Shown here: positions 50,894 to 59,222 of the stretch, in pieces
Layout: each line of letters begins with the position of its first letter
How positions within the stretch are numbered: position 1 is the first letter of the stretch
Origin: Bin87 sp965222895
Lineage (GTDB): Bacteria > Chloroflexota > Dehalococcoidia > Lucifugimonadales > UBA3495
Length of the DNA: 64,000 nt
Assembly: GCA_965222895.1 (NCBI GenBank)
Contig: CBDCVB010000001.1
Span: 1,240,001-1,304,000, forward strand
Reading direction: 5' to 3'
Program-made: the position numbers and the translations under genes
Notes under the pieces: model-generated
Told to the model about the DNA's origin: nothing
What the model saw: only the letters and a program-made list of their open reading frames with translations
Database searches by the model: none

Positions 50894-51283
50894 ATGACCA
50901 CCAAAGAAATGACCTCCGGGGAACACGCCCAGACTGCGGGCGACTTTCTGACCGCATCCGACCGGGAGTTTGCCGCCGGCGACCACCTGCAAGGCTCGGA
51001 AAAACTCTACGGAGCCGCTACTCAGGCCGTCATCGCCATCTGCCAGCAACGCGGCTGGCGATACCAGAGCCACCGGGCCGTGAAAAACGCGGTGGCCGAA
51101 GTGTCGCGAGAATATGGCGACCCTTACATTGTCGCCGGATTTGCCACCGATGAGCGGTTCCATGTGAATTTCTTTCACGACAATTTGGAGGATTACGATA
51201 TTGAGGCGGAACGTCCGACGGTACACTATTTCGTTGCGCATATGCTGGCGCTGCTGGACGGTGGAGAGGACAACGCCGGGTGA
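50894..51283 (+). CDS. PaREP1-like protein, tandem copy 3
   Basis: 129 residues, with the same near-identical 5' half and another distinct 3' half (VSREYGDPYIVAGFATDERF, then YDIEAERPTVHYFVAHMLAL). GGGGAACC precedes ATG 50894. It closes the tandem array, whose inter-gene spacers (about 13 bases, GGTGAACGrGGArCCACT) are themselves repeated, showing that the unit duplicated as gene plus spacer. Confidence 0.7.
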   Translation: MTTKEMTSGEHAQTAGDFLTASDREFAAGDHLQGSEKLYGAATQAVIAICQQRGWRYQSHRAVKNAVAEVSREYGDPYIVAGFATDERFHVNFFHDNLEDYDIEAERPTVHYFVAHMLALLDGGEDNAG

Positions 51284-51392
51284 TATTTGGTGACTGGCCG
51301 GCCGTTGACTCGATTTGGCCGGGGTGTATAGCATATCGTAGTGCGCGGTCCGCTACATTCCCACCAACGCCGGCGACCAAGAGGAGCACAAC

Positions 51393-51815
51393 ATGGACAT
51401 CAATGCCTACCTCCACTTCAACGACAATTGCCGCGAGGCTTTCGAGTTCTACCGCTTGGTTTTCGGCGGCGAGTTCTCCTGGGTCGCGACCTTCGGCGAC
51501 GGCCCCGCCGATATGCCGGTGCCCGATGGTGAGAAAAACCGTATTATGCACATCTCCCTGCCCATCGGCTCCGGCGTGCTCATGGGCAGCGACACTACCT
51601 CTTTGTTCGGGCCTCCTCCCCATGCCGGCAACAATTTCTCCATCAGCATTGCCACCGAAAGTCGGGCAGAAACCGACCGCCTCATCAATGGACTCTCCTC
51701 AGGCGGAACCGTTGCCATGCCGCCTCAGGATATGTTCTGGGGCGCCTACTTCGGTATGTGCACCGACCGGTTCGGCTTCAACTGGATGGTGAACTACGAA
51801 ACCACCGCTGGCTAA
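51393..51815 (+). CDS. VOC-superfamily (PhnB-like) protein
   Basis: A 140-residue glyoxalase/bleomycin-resistance-fold protein. MDINAYLHFNDNCREAFEFY is the PhnB-like N-terminus, with HISLPIGSGVLMGSD and a C-terminal WGAYFGMCTDRFGFNWMVN, the usual Phe-Gly-x-x-W signature. These proteins form beta-alpha-beta-beta-beta metal or ligand sites; this branch has no settled function despite names such as 3-demethylubiquinone methyltransferase-like. AGAGGAGC lies upstream of the ATG. It is separated by 110 bases from the PaREP1 array and 69 from the monooxygenase that follows. Confidence 0.85.
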   Translation: MDINAYLHFNDNCREAFEFYRLVFGGEFSWVATFGDGPADMPVPDGEKNRIMHISLPIGSGVLMGSDTTSLFGPPPHAGNNFSISIATESRAETDRLINGLSSGGTVAMPPQDMFWGAYFGMCTDRFGFNWMVNYETTAG

Positions 51816-51884
51816 AATCGCTTGCCGCAGCGTAGCGAATCCATCAGAACAGCCCGCCAGAGCAACCCGCCGGAGGAACCAACC

Positions 51885-52991
51885 ATGAAAGCGTCATACT
51901 TCGGCTGCATGGGATATTCGGAGCGGCATTCGCTGCCTGGGGCCTGGCCGGTGGCGCCGGCGCACATTGACCCGGAAGCCTCAGAGCGGTCCTACCGGGA
52001 GGGATTGGCCGAATGCGAGCTGGCTGAATCGGTGGGTTTTGACTGGATCAGCGTATCGGAACATCATTACTCGGGCAGCCGGCTCACCCCCAGCCCCGCG
52101 GTGATGGCGGCCACCGTCGCCCAGCGGTGTCGGGTGGCCAGGATCGCCATGCTGGGGCAGCTCTTACCCATCAACAATCCAGTTCGCGCCGCCGAAGAGA
52201 TTGGGATGCTGGACAACCTCACCGGGGGACGGCTGGTGGTGGCGTTTATGCGGGGCACTCCCAATGAAGACGCGGTGCACGGTGTGGATCGTGAGGAAGC
52301 GCGGTCGCGGTTGCTTGAAGGCATAGATATCGTCCGGCACGCACTCACCGCTGCCGAACCATTCGCCTGGCACGGGCAACATTACGACTACGAGACCATC
52401 GCCGTATGGCCCCGTCCCATTCAGGGAGCGTCGTTGCCCATTTTCGTGGCCACCAGAAGCGAACCCACGGTTGCTCACGCCGCGTCCAACCGGCTGGGTG
52501 TAGCCGTTTCCTACGACCGCGCGGAGGATATGCAGCGGGTGATTGAGGCGTATTTCCGCTGCTGTGAAGACGCCGGTTGGCAACCCACGCCCGCTAACAT
52601 TGCTTACCGGGGCGGCATCTGTCTGGCCGAAACCGATGCCCTGGCGGAAGAAAGACGCGCATTGATTTTGGAAGCTGCAGCGGCATCATCTCAGAATGCT
52701 TCGGTTACCCCAGGCCGGGCAACCGCGTCCGAACTTCCAGATAGGCCGCCCGACGGGCGTGTGGGGATAGCCAACCCTCCCCAGGCCAATGTCAATCGGG
52801 GCATCGGGTTCATGTTGAACTTCGTGGGAAGTCCGGACACGGTCGTGGAACAGCTGCGGGAATATCACGACCGTTGCGGCGTTGGGGTGGTGGATCTGGC
52901 TTTCCAGCAGCCGGGACTACGCCACGAATCGGTGATGAAATCCATCGAGCTGTTTGGCCGTGAGGTTTTGCCGCGCATCAAGGAGTTTTAG
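51885..52991 (+). CDS. LLM-class flavin-dependent oxidoreductase
   Basis: A 368-residue luciferase-like monooxygenase: SERSYREGLAECELAESVGF, then DWISVSEHHYSGSRLTPSPA, the Glu-His-His motif of the flavin site, RIAMLGQLLPINNPVRAAEE, and GGRLVVAFMRGTPNEDAVHG. ATG 51885 is preceded by GGAGG at 8 bases. A loop of about 45 residues (PGRATASELPDRPPDGRVGI) near 285-330 is rich in Pro and Gly and longer than in most members. Substrate unknown. This is the third LLM protein of the window, and the three are clearly different paralogues. Confidence 0.8.
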   Translation: MKASYFGCMGYSERHSLPGAWPVAPAHIDPEASERSYREGLAECELAESVGFDWISVSEHHYSGSRLTPSPAVMAATVAQRCRVARIAMLGQLLPINNPVRAAEEIGMLDNLTGGRLVVAFMRGTPNEDAVHGVDREEARSRLLEGIDIVRHALTAAEPFAWHGQHYDYETIAVWPRPIQGASLPIFVATRSEPTVAHAASNRLGVAVSYDRAEDMQRVIEAYFRCCEDAGWQPTPANIAYRGGICLAETDALAEERRALILEAAAASSQNASVTPGRATASELPDRPPDGRVGIANPPQANVNRGIGFMLNFVGSPDTVVEQLREYHDRCGVGVVDLAFQQPGLRHESVMKSIELFGREVLPRIKEF

Positions 52992-53049
52992 AAGGAGTTG
53001 CAGGTGGTACTGGCCACAATCCGAGGCGCCCTCCCTCCGCGACTTCTAC

Positions 53050-53215
53050 CTCACCCGTACCCACTTTAATCTGTCATTGCGAGCGCAGCGACGTGGCAAT
53101 CTCGATGCGGTTTAGTACACGTTGGCGAACCACCATTGCTACGGCGACGAGATTGTCACGCTGCGCTCGCAATGACAGTAGGCCGGTTTGGTTTGACGCA
53201 GTGGGTACGCGTGAG
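53050..53215. repeat. Palindromic repeat family A, copy 4, with outer arms
   Basis: The inner palindrome starts TGTCATTGCGAGCGCAGCGA at 53072 and closes with CTGCGCTCGCAATGACAG near 53161-53178. The outer arms CTCACCCGTACCCACTTT (53050) and GTGGGTACGCGTGAG (53201-53215) match those of copy 2. It fills most of the 300-base gap between the monooxygenase and the fourth PaREP1-like gene; no gene is seen there. Confidence 0.8.
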
Positions 53216-53293
53216 CGACTTCGACACGTTGACGCTGCGTGCTTGCCGGTCTAGCATGGGACCAAAGCTGGTAAACACCGGTCCGGAGCGACG

Positions 53294-53680
53294 ATGACCA
53301 CCAAAGAGATGAACTCGCAGGAACACGGCCAGACGGCCCGTGATTTTCTGGTCGCGTCCGACCGGGAATTCGCCGCGGGAGACGACCTTCAGGGTTCGGA
53401 GAAATTGTACGGAGCGGCCACTCACGTCGTATCAGCGCTGGCCCAGCAGCGGGGCTGGCAGTATCGAAGCCACCGCGCCATGAAGAATGCGGTTTCCCAG
53501 CTGGCGGACGAATACGACGACCCGCTGGTTCTGGCGGGCTTCCTGGCTGCGGAACGATTCCACATACATTTTTTCCACCAGGATCTGGAAGACTACGAAA
53601 TAAAGTTGAACCGGCCGGTAGTCCACCGTTTCGTCAACCGTATGCTAGGCTTGCTGGACGGTGGGGCCGCCGGCGTGTGA
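53294..53680 (+). CDS. PaREP1-like protein, diverged fourth copy
   Basis: 128 residues: NSQEHGQTARDFLVASDREF, AAGDDLQGSEKLYGAATHVV and QRGWQYRSHRAMKNAVSQLA. It is clearly homologous to the tandem copies at 50088-51283 but differs throughout at DNA level, including the 5' half, so it has not shared their homogenisation. AGCGACG lies before the ATG, a poor ribosome site. It is separated from the array by a VOC gene, a monooxygenase and a repeat. Confidence 0.7.
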   Translation: MTTKEMNSQEHGQTARDFLVASDREFAAGDDLQGSEKLYGAATHVVSALAQQRGWQYRSHRAMKNAVSQLADEYDDPLVLAGFLAAERFHIHFFHQDLEDYEIKLNRPVVHRFVNRMLGLLDGGAAGV

Positions 53681-53695
53681 GGCCGTGGCGCTCGT

Positions 53696-53724
53696 TTGTG
53701 TCTCGGTTCACAATCGGCTATAAT
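53696..53724 (+). promoter_or_regulatory. Promoter of tRNA-Ser
   Basis: TTGTGT (53696-53701) and TATAAT (53719-53724) with a 17-base spacer, 21 bases upstream of the tRNA 5' end. A good sigma-70-type match. Confidence 0.7.
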
Positions 53725-53745
53725 CATCTTAACCCTACAGGGTTG

Positions 53746-53837
53746 GGAGGGATCGCATAGTGGTCTAGTGCGGGCGCCTGCTAAGCGCTTATCCTGGGAA
53801 ACTGGGATCGCGGGTTCGAATCCCGCTCCCTCCGCCA
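53746..53837 (+). tRNA. tRNA-Ser (anticodon GCT), CCA encoded
   Basis: The acceptor stem GGAGGGA pairs with TCCCTCC (53827-53833), discriminator G, then encoded CCA at 53835-53837. The anticodon arm is GGCGC-CTGCTAA-GCGCT, giving anticodon GCT for AGC/AGT codons. The long variable arm (TATCCTGGGAAACTGGGATC) is typical of class II tRNA-Ser. T arm: GCGGG-TTCGAAT-CCCGC. It lies 54 bases before miaB. Confidence 0.95.
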
Positions 53838-53890
53838 TTTCCATCCGGACACCCGCGCCATTACCGCCCTGTACCATCGGAACTAATCAG

Positions 53891-55180
53891 ATGCAGACCT
53901 ATCACATCTGGACCATTGGTTGCCAGATGAATACCGCCGACTCCGAACGCTTGGGGTCGGCGTTAGAGCAACTGGGCCTTTCCGCCGTAGAGCGCCCCGC
54001 CGACGCCGATGTGGTCGTGCTCAACTCATGCGTGGTTCGGCAGAGCGCCGAAGACAAGGTTGCCGGCCACCTGAACCTGACCCAGCCGCTGCGCAAAACT
54101 CGCCCTGACTCTGTGCTCGCGCTTACGGGCTGCATGGTCGGCCCCCGCACCGAAGAGCTGCAACGCCGCTTCCCCCACGTTGACCTGTTCCTGCGACCGC
54201 AGCAGTTCGAACCCCTGCTGGAACTGGTTGGCGAGCGGTTGGGTCTGGACTGGGAAGGATGCGTGGGTTCGCTGGCGCCGCAACGACCCGACGTGGCGAC
54301 CTACGTTCCCATCATCCACGGCTGCGACCTGATGTGTTCCTTCTGCATCATCCCCTATCGCCGGGGCCGACAGGTGAGCCGCTCGGTGGCTGACATTTCC
54401 CATGAGGTGGAACTGCTGGCGGCTCGTGGCGTGCGCGAGGTAACCGTGCTGGGCCAGACCGTGGACGCCTACGGCCACGATCGCGACGACGGCCACGACC
54501 TTGCCGACCTGTTTACCCGTCTCAATGATATTGACGGCCTCGACCGGGTACGGTTCCTAACGTCCCACCCGACCTATATGAGCAGCCGCATCATCAAGTC
54601 GGTTGCCGATTTGCCCAGGGTCTGCGAGCACATCAATCTGCCGGTGCAGGCCGGCGACGATGCTGTACTGCGCAGGATGCGCCGCCCCTACACCGTCGCC
54701 GAATACCGCGACATCGTCAGCGAGATTCGCGATACGGTGCCCGGGGTTACCATGAGCACGGACATCATCGTGGGTTTCCCCGGTGAAACCGAGGCGCAGT
54801 TCCAGAACACCATGCAACTCGTAGACGATTTGCGGTTCGACAAGGTGCACGGCGCCGCGTATTCCACCAGGCCCGGCACTATCGCCGACCGCACCATGAC
54901 CGACGACGTGCCCCAGGACGATAAACGTCGCCGGCTCAAGGAACTGGACACCCTCCAGGAGAGCATCCTTACGGACATCAACGCGCACTACATGCAACAG
55001 ACGGTGCAAGTGTTGGTGGAAAGTCGCAAGCGAGGCCGCTGGACCGGCCGCACCCGTGGCAACAAACTGGTGTACTTTGACGCACCGGATGACGCCGCCG
55101 GCGTTGACTTCGCCGGCCAGCTCGTCGATATCACCATCGACCGCACCAGCCCCTGGTCGCTGGGCGGGTCGGTGCAATAG
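53891..55180 (+). CDS. miaB: tRNA-2-methylthio-N6-dimethylallyladenosine synthase
   Basis: A 429-residue radical-SAM methylthiotransferase. The N-terminal UPF0004 domain has Cys in WTIGCQMNTADSERL, VLNSCVVRQSAEDKV and ALTGCMVGPR (auxiliary 4Fe-4S cluster). The radical-SAM triad is HGCDLMCSFCIIPYRRGRQV. The C-terminal TRAM domain runs from about 365 to the end (QQTVQVLVESRKRGRWTGRT). It methylthiolates i6A37 in tRNAs reading codons that start with U. The real start is ATG 53891; the open frame upstream to 53696 runs through the tRNA. Length is normal for MiaB. Confidence 0.95.
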   Translation: MQTYHIWTIGCQMNTADSERLGSALEQLGLSAVERPADADVVVLNSCVVRQSAEDKVAGHLNLTQPLRKTRPDSVLALTGCMVGPRTEELQRRFPHVDLFLRPQQFEPLLELVGERLGLDWEGCVGSLAPQRPDVATYVPIIHGCDLMCSFCIIPYRRGRQVSRSVADISHEVELLAARGVREVTVLGQTVDAYGHDRDDGHDLADLFTRLNDIDGLDRVRFLTSHPTYMSSRIIKSVADLPRVCEHINLPVQAGDDAVLRRMRRPYTVAEYRDIVSEIRDTVPGVTMSTDIIVGFPGETEAQFQNTMQLVDDLRFDKVHGAAYSTRPGTIADRTMTDDVPQDDKRRRLKELDTLQESILTDINAHYMQQTVQVLVESRKRGRWTGRTRGNKLVYFDAPDDAAGVDFAGQLVDITIDRTSPWSLGGSVQ

Positions 55181-55298
55181 CTGGCATCCCTAGCCGCTAA
55201 CTGGCAAACGCAGGTTCGACGCACACTGACCGACGTGTATTCGGTACAAATTAATTGTGAAATTTAGCACACAGTTTACAGATAAGGAGGCCGCATAA

Positions 55299-56507
55299 AT
55301 GGTTACCCGAACGCGGCAACCCACCATACCCCTGACCGAAATCGAGCACGCCGCTTTCTGCCGCCCCGAAGACGAACTGCCGGCCAAATCATTGGCTGAA
55401 GAGATTGCGATAAACGTCCGCTGGCAAAAGATTCCCGGCGAGTATCTGGCCTGCTCACCCGCCGAGCTGGACGAGCGGATTGCGGCCGCCCGGCGCACTC
55501 TGGGTGAGGCGGTTACGGTGCTGGGGCACCACTATCAGCGCGAGGAAGTCATCAAGTACGCGGATTTCCAAGGTGATTCCTTCCTGCTCAGTCAGGAAGC
55601 GGCATCCCATCCGGAGGCTGATTTCATCATTTTCTGCGGCGTGCACTTCATGGCTGAAACCGCCTGCATCCTGGCCGGTGAACATCAGCAGGTTATCCTG
55701 CCCAACATTACCGCCGGCTGTTCCATGGCCGATATGGCTCCAATTCAGGACGTGGAAGACGGCTGGGAAGACCTGCAGAATGTGCTGGGTGATCACGGCG
55801 GGATAGTGCCGGTTACCTATATGAACTCCGTGGCCGCCATCAAAGCCCTTTGCGGTCGCAACGGGGGCGCAGTCTGCACCTCGTCCAACGCGGCTGCCGT
55901 GCTGAAATGGGCCTTTCAGGATGCCGACCGCGTCCTGTTCCTGCCCGACCAGCATCTGGGACGCAACACCGCCCTCAAGCTGGGCATCGGTCTGGACGAA
56001 ATGGTCGTCTGGAATCCCTTCAAGGCGATGGGCGGCAATACTCCGGAACAGCTGCGCGCCGCCAAGATGGTGTTGTGGCAGGGCCATTGCTCGGTGCACA
56101 CCCGCTTCACGCCCAAGCAGATCGAATCCGCCCGAGCACGCTATCCTGACGTAACCGTACTGGTTCATCCGGAATGTCCCCGCGAGACAGTTGAGGCCGC
56201 CGACCTGGACGGCTCCACTGAGTTCATCCGCAAGGCCATCAACGAAGCCCCCGCCGGCTCGGTGTGGGCCGTGGGAACCGAAATCAGCCTAGTCAACCGC
56301 CTCGCCAAGAACAACCCCGACAAGACGGTGTTCTGCCTCGACCCGGTGAGCTGCCCATGTTCCACAATGTACCGCATCCACCCGGCCTACCTGCTGTGGA
56401 CACTGGAAAGCCTGGTCGCCGGAGAGGTGGTGAACCGCATCAAGGTGCCAGACCAGATGCAGCGCGAATCCCTGGTAGCCCTGGAACGGATGCTGGCGCT
56501 GCGCTAA
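55299..56507 (+). CDS. nadA: Quinolinate synthase
   Basis: A 402-residue NadA that condenses iminoaspartate with dihydroxyacetone phosphate to quinolinate in NAD biosynthesis. Visible signatures are VLGHHYQREEVIKYADFQGD, FCGVHFMAETACIL, NITAGCSMADMAP, CTSSNAAAVLKWAF, and the C-terminal cluster Cys in LDPVSCPCSTMYRIHP. Three conserved Cys (one each in TAGCS, a middle HPECP and VSCPC) bind the 4Fe-4S cluster. It is the longer NadA form. A strong AAGGAGG lies 10 bases before the ATG, and an A+T-rich stretch at 55238-55280 likely holds its promoter. NadB and NadC are not in the window. Confidence 0.95.
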   Translation: MVTRTRQPTIPLTEIEHAAFCRPEDELPAKSLAEEIAINVRWQKIPGEYLACSPAELDERIAAARRTLGEAVTVLGHHYQREEVIKYADFQGDSFLLSQEAASHPEADFIIFCGVHFMAETACILAGEHQQVILPNITAGCSMADMAPIQDVEDGWEDLQNVLGDHGGIVPVTYMNSVAAIKALCGRNGGAVCTSSNAAAVLKWAFQDADRVLFLPDQHLGRNTALKLGIGLDEMVVWNPFKAMGGNTPEQLRAAKMVLWQGHCSVHTRFTPKQIESARARYPDVTVLVHPECPRETVEAADLDGSTEFIRKAINEAPAGSVWAVGTEISLVNRLAKNNPDKTVFCLDPVSCPCSTMYRIHPAYLLWTLESLVAGEVVNRIKVPDQMQRESLVALERMLALR

Positions 56508-56516
56508 AGCAGGCGG

Positions 56517-57215
56517 CTATTTCGCCGCCACGTGCAAGTCAAAAATCCGGCGCCGCACCTCAAACACAAACTCCGTCAACACCGGCTCGCCGCTGATGGT
56601 TTCCGGGTTTTCCAAAATCTCCGGTTCCGCGCCGGGGCGGTAGACATAAACCCGTTGGCGGTAGGGGTCAATCAGCCAACCCAGCAGCGCGCCGTTGGCC
56701 ATGTACAGTTCCATCTTGCGCTGCAGCGGCGGCAAACGGTCGGTGCTGGACATGATTTCGGCAACAAAGGCCGGGCAGACCGTGATTGAGCCACCGTTCG
56801 AAATTGGCGGGAGTTGGTCAACCTGCTCTGGTGAAAGCCAGGTCGCGTCCGGCTCTGTGCGTGAGCCGTCAAGTAAGCGCACTATGGTTCGAGATGGGTA
56901 GGTTTCGCCCCCGTTGGCCTCAACCCATATAAACAGACTTCCAAACATTTGGCCCTCTGCCATACCGCTATCTCGATTCACCATGGGATTGATGAACAGT
57001 TCTCCTTCGCGGGTCAGCTCCAGATAAAAGCCACGTCCTTCGTTGGCTTTGGCGAATCCGACGAACCACTGGTCGATTTCGTCATCGGTAAGCTTGCCGG
57101 CCACGGATTCCAGGACGGGCTTGATGTTGATAGTGAGCGGCAATGGCGCATCGCTCCAGTCGGTAATGTCGTGGTCATCCGTTGCCGGAGCGTGGGGTTT
57201 GGGTTGAGCAACCAT
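56517..57215 (-). CDS. Uma2-family (DUF820) putative nuclease-fold protein
   Basis: A 232-residue Uma2 protein: GRGFYLELTREGELFINPMV, SRTIVRLLDGSRTEPDATWL (Glu-x-Asp-x-x-Trp, a PD-(D/E)xK-type acidic pair), FVAEIMSSTDRLPPLQRKME (Glu plus Ser-x-x-Asp) and LYMANGALLGWLIDPYRQRV. Uma2 proteins are frequent in Chloroflexota and cyanobacteria, often in many paralogues, with unknown role; a restriction-endonuclease-like fold is established for the family. An ATG at 57215 with TGAGGA upstream is preferred over GTG 57230. It is convergent with nadA and lies 25 bases after the hemQ stop. Confidence 0.8.
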   Translation of the reverse strand: MVAQPKPHAPATDDHDITDWSDAPLPLTINIKPVLESVAGKLTDDEIDQWFVGFAKANEGRGFYLELTREGELFINPMVNRDSGMAEGQMFGSLFIWVEANGGETYPSRTIVRLLDGSRTEPDATWLSPEQVDQLPPISNGGSITVCPAFVAEIMSSTDRLPPLQRKMELYMANGALLGWLIDPYRQRVYVYRPGAEPEILENPETISGEPVLTEFVFEVRRRIFDLHVAAK

Positions 57216-57239
57216 ATCGTCTATCCTCACTACCCGGCG

Positions 57240-57938
57240 CTACCCGGCGTCTTCCAGGCAGTCGCGTAGGGGGCGGTTGATGCAGGAGAAGATTGGCGTG
57301 TCTTGCAGCGTGTAGGGGCGGGCTTTGGATTCCCGCAGTTCCATCACCAAGTCCAGGAACGTTCCCGGTTCGTCAGTTTCGAAGCCCAGCACAAACTCGG
57401 GGTCGTCCAGGCCGAACGAGTAGGCCGTGGAGATTTTCACCTGGGGATACTTGTGCCCGATGACGAAGTGCTCGTTCATCAGTTCCTGGCGGGCCTCTTT
57501 AGGAAGCTGGTACCAATCGTGGGTTTTCCAGAAGGGATACATGAACAGGTAGCGCCGCCCGACGATTCGCATGGATGCCGCATCGCCGGAACCTTCTTGC
57601 CCCTCGTGCTGGTGGTCGTCGATGTACGGCGACCGTCGGGTCATACCCAGGTAGGAGTGAGGCGTTTCCAGGTAGCCGCCCAGCCGCGTCCGGTTCAGTT
57701 GCGCGGCCAGCTCGTTAATGCGTTCCAGCTCCGGAGACACTCCCCACAGCATGAAATCGACATCGCCGCGGGTGCCTACCAGACTGTAAGTATTCAGCGA
57801 AACGCGGTCGGCGAACTCGGCAGCCACCGCCGCAAACTCGTCCTTGCCGGCGTCGCGTTCACTCGATGCCAGGCGACGCCACTCGGGTTGCACCCGGAAG
57901 AACGTGTATTTCACAAAGTCGCGCCGCGGATCCGCCAT
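57240..57938 (-). CDS. hemQ: Chlorite dismutase-family protein, coproheme decarboxylase HemQ-like
   Basis: A 232-residue dimeric ferredoxin-like haem protein. The N-terminal FVKYTFFRVQPEWRRL, SLVGTRGDVDFMLWGVSP, and LGMTRRSPY are family motifs, and the proximal His is in HFVIGHKYPQVKISTAYSFG. The chlorite-dismutase catalytic Arg has no evident counterpart, and the context and sequence fit HemQ, which decarboxylates coproheme to protohaem in the coproporphyrin-dependent pathway of Gram-positive and Chloroflexota-type bacteria. Other haem-pathway genes are not adjacent. GAGGTACG lies just upstream of the ATG. Confidence 0.8.
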   Translation of the reverse strand: MADPRRDFVKYTFFRVQPEWRRLASSERDAGKDEFAAVAAEFADRVSLNTYSLVGTRGDVDFMLWGVSPELERINELAAQLNRTRLGGYLETPHSYLGMTRRSPYIDDHQHEGQEGSGDAASMRIVGRRYLFMYPFWKTHDWYQLPKEARQELMNEHFVIGHKYPQVKISTAYSFGLDDPEFVLGFETDEPGTFLDLVMELRESKARPYTLQDTPIFSCINRPLRDCLEDAG

Positions 57939-58158
57939 AACGTACCTCTCGTAGTGTGCGGTATTGCCCCAACTTCACAATCCCATGTTCAGTTGCAATC
58001 ATAGCATAGCGGGCTCGGCATAACGGGCTGGAAAATCTGGCAGCAGCCGGAAATGGGTTACAATCGCCATGTGTGCGGCGCCGGCGCCACTGGTGCGCAC
58101 CGATTCCAGGTGCCCGGATCTATTCACTGACCGTAACCAGCGCAGGAGGACTTACAAC

Positions 58159-59106
58159 ATGGTAACTATCGGAGAGGGTCAATACACCTACGCCGTGCAG
58201 GAAGGCTGGGGCCAGCTGCCCGCCGGTTTTGCGTTCAAAGAGGTTGCTGCCGTCGGTTGCGACGAGAACGACAATGTCTACGCCTTCAATCGCGGCGATC
58301 ATCCGATGATGGTATTTGACAAAGACGGTAACTTTATCAAGTCATGGGGCGAGGGCGTGTTTCCCCGTGCCCACGGCATCACGATGTCGCCGGATGGCAA
58401 TATGTTTTGCACCGACGACGGCGACCACACGGTTCGCAAGTGTACGCTGGACGGCGAAGTGCTGCTGACCCTGGGGACCAGCGGACACCCGGCGCCGTTC
58501 ATGTCCGGCGACCCGTTCAACCGCTGCACCCACGTTGCCATCGACCCGCGCAACGGCGATTTCTTCGTCTCCGACGGCTACGGCAATGCCCGCATTCACA
58601 AGTACAGCCCCGACGGGCGACATCTATTCTCCTGGGGTGAGTCGGGCAACGGCCCCGGCCAGTTCAATATTGCCCACAACATCGGCACCGACCGCACCGG
58701 TCGTGTCTTTTTGGCCGACCGTGAGAACCACCGTGTGCAGGTGTTCAACTCCGATGGCACGTTCCTGGGCCAGTGGACCGATATGGCGCGTCCGTGCGGG
58801 CTGTATATCGACCAGGCCGCCGACCTCGTTTATCTCGGCGAGCTGGGGGCGGCCATCGGAGCCAACGACCAGGCTACGGGCCTGGGGCCGCGAGTCAGTG
58901 TTTACGACACCGATGGTCGTCTGCAGGCGAGGGTTGGCGACGGCCCGGAGGGTGAAGCCCCAGGGCAGTTCATCGCCCCGCACGGCGTCTGCCTCGACTC
59001 TGCCGGCAACATCTATGTGGCGGAAGTTTCGTGGACACACACCGGCCAGCGCCTCACCCCGCCGCGGGAGGTGCGCTCCCTCCAGAAACTCGTCAAAACC
59101 GCCTGA
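58159..59106 (+). CDS. NHL-repeat beta-propeller protein (peptidyl-glycine lyase-like)
   Basis: A 315-residue six-bladed propeller with NHL repeats: VGCDENDNVYAFNRGDHPMM, AHGITMSPDGNMFCTDDGDH, DPRNGDFFVSDGYGNARIHK and TDRTGRVFLADRENHRVQVF, then LDSAGNIYVAEVSW. It resembles the peptidyl-alpha-hydroxyglycine alpha-amidating lyase (PAL) branch. No signal peptide is seen from the chosen start (ATG 58159, with AGGAGGA 10 bases upstream; the earlier frame to 58069 is unsupported). In Chloroflexota these proteins are often multi-copy; an enzymatic or binding role is undetermined. Confidence 0.8.
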   Translation: MVTIGEGQYTYAVQEGWGQLPAGFAFKEVAAVGCDENDNVYAFNRGDHPMMVFDKDGNFIKSWGEGVFPRAHGITMSPDGNMFCTDDGDHTVRKCTLDGEVLLTLGTSGHPAPFMSGDPFNRCTHVAIDPRNGDFFVSDGYGNARIHKYSPDGRHLFSWGESGNGPGQFNIAHNIGTDRTGRVFLADRENHRVQVFNSDGTFLGQWTDMARPCGLYIDQAADLVYLGELGAAIGANDQATGLGPRVSVYDTDGRLQARVGDGPEGEAPGQFIAPHGVCLDSAGNIYVAEVSWTHTGQRLTPPREVRSLQKLVKTA

Positions 59107-59113
59107 AGTAAAA

Positions 59114-59193
59114 CATGGATGAACGGGATGAACAGGATACACCGGATAAATAAATCAAAATCCCCGTCATCCTGTCCATCCTGTTCATCCATG
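59114..59193. repeat. Palindromic repeat family B, full copy
   Basis: The arms CATGGATGAACGGGATGAAC (59114 on) and GTCCATCCTGTTCATCCATG (59174-59193) are reverse complements with small differences. It lies between the NHL gene and comB and may also terminate transcription. Confidence 0.75.
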
Positions 59194-59222
59194 CAAATTA
59201 ACCTGCTAGCGAGTAAATCAAT

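Noticed and set aside
50088..51283. Assembly duplication of one PaREP1-like gene
   Set aside because: The 3' halves differ in many codons with preserved frame, so the copies are real and not a tandem assembly error.
53696..53890. miaB starting upstream at 53696
   Set aside because: The upstream codons run through the tRNA-Ser promoter and gene; family alignment begins at MQTYHIWTIGC.
53746..55180. Functional link between tRNA-Ser(GCT) and miaB
   Set aside because: MiaB acts on tRNAs reading U-initial codons, whereas GCT reads AGC/AGT; the adjacency seems accidental.
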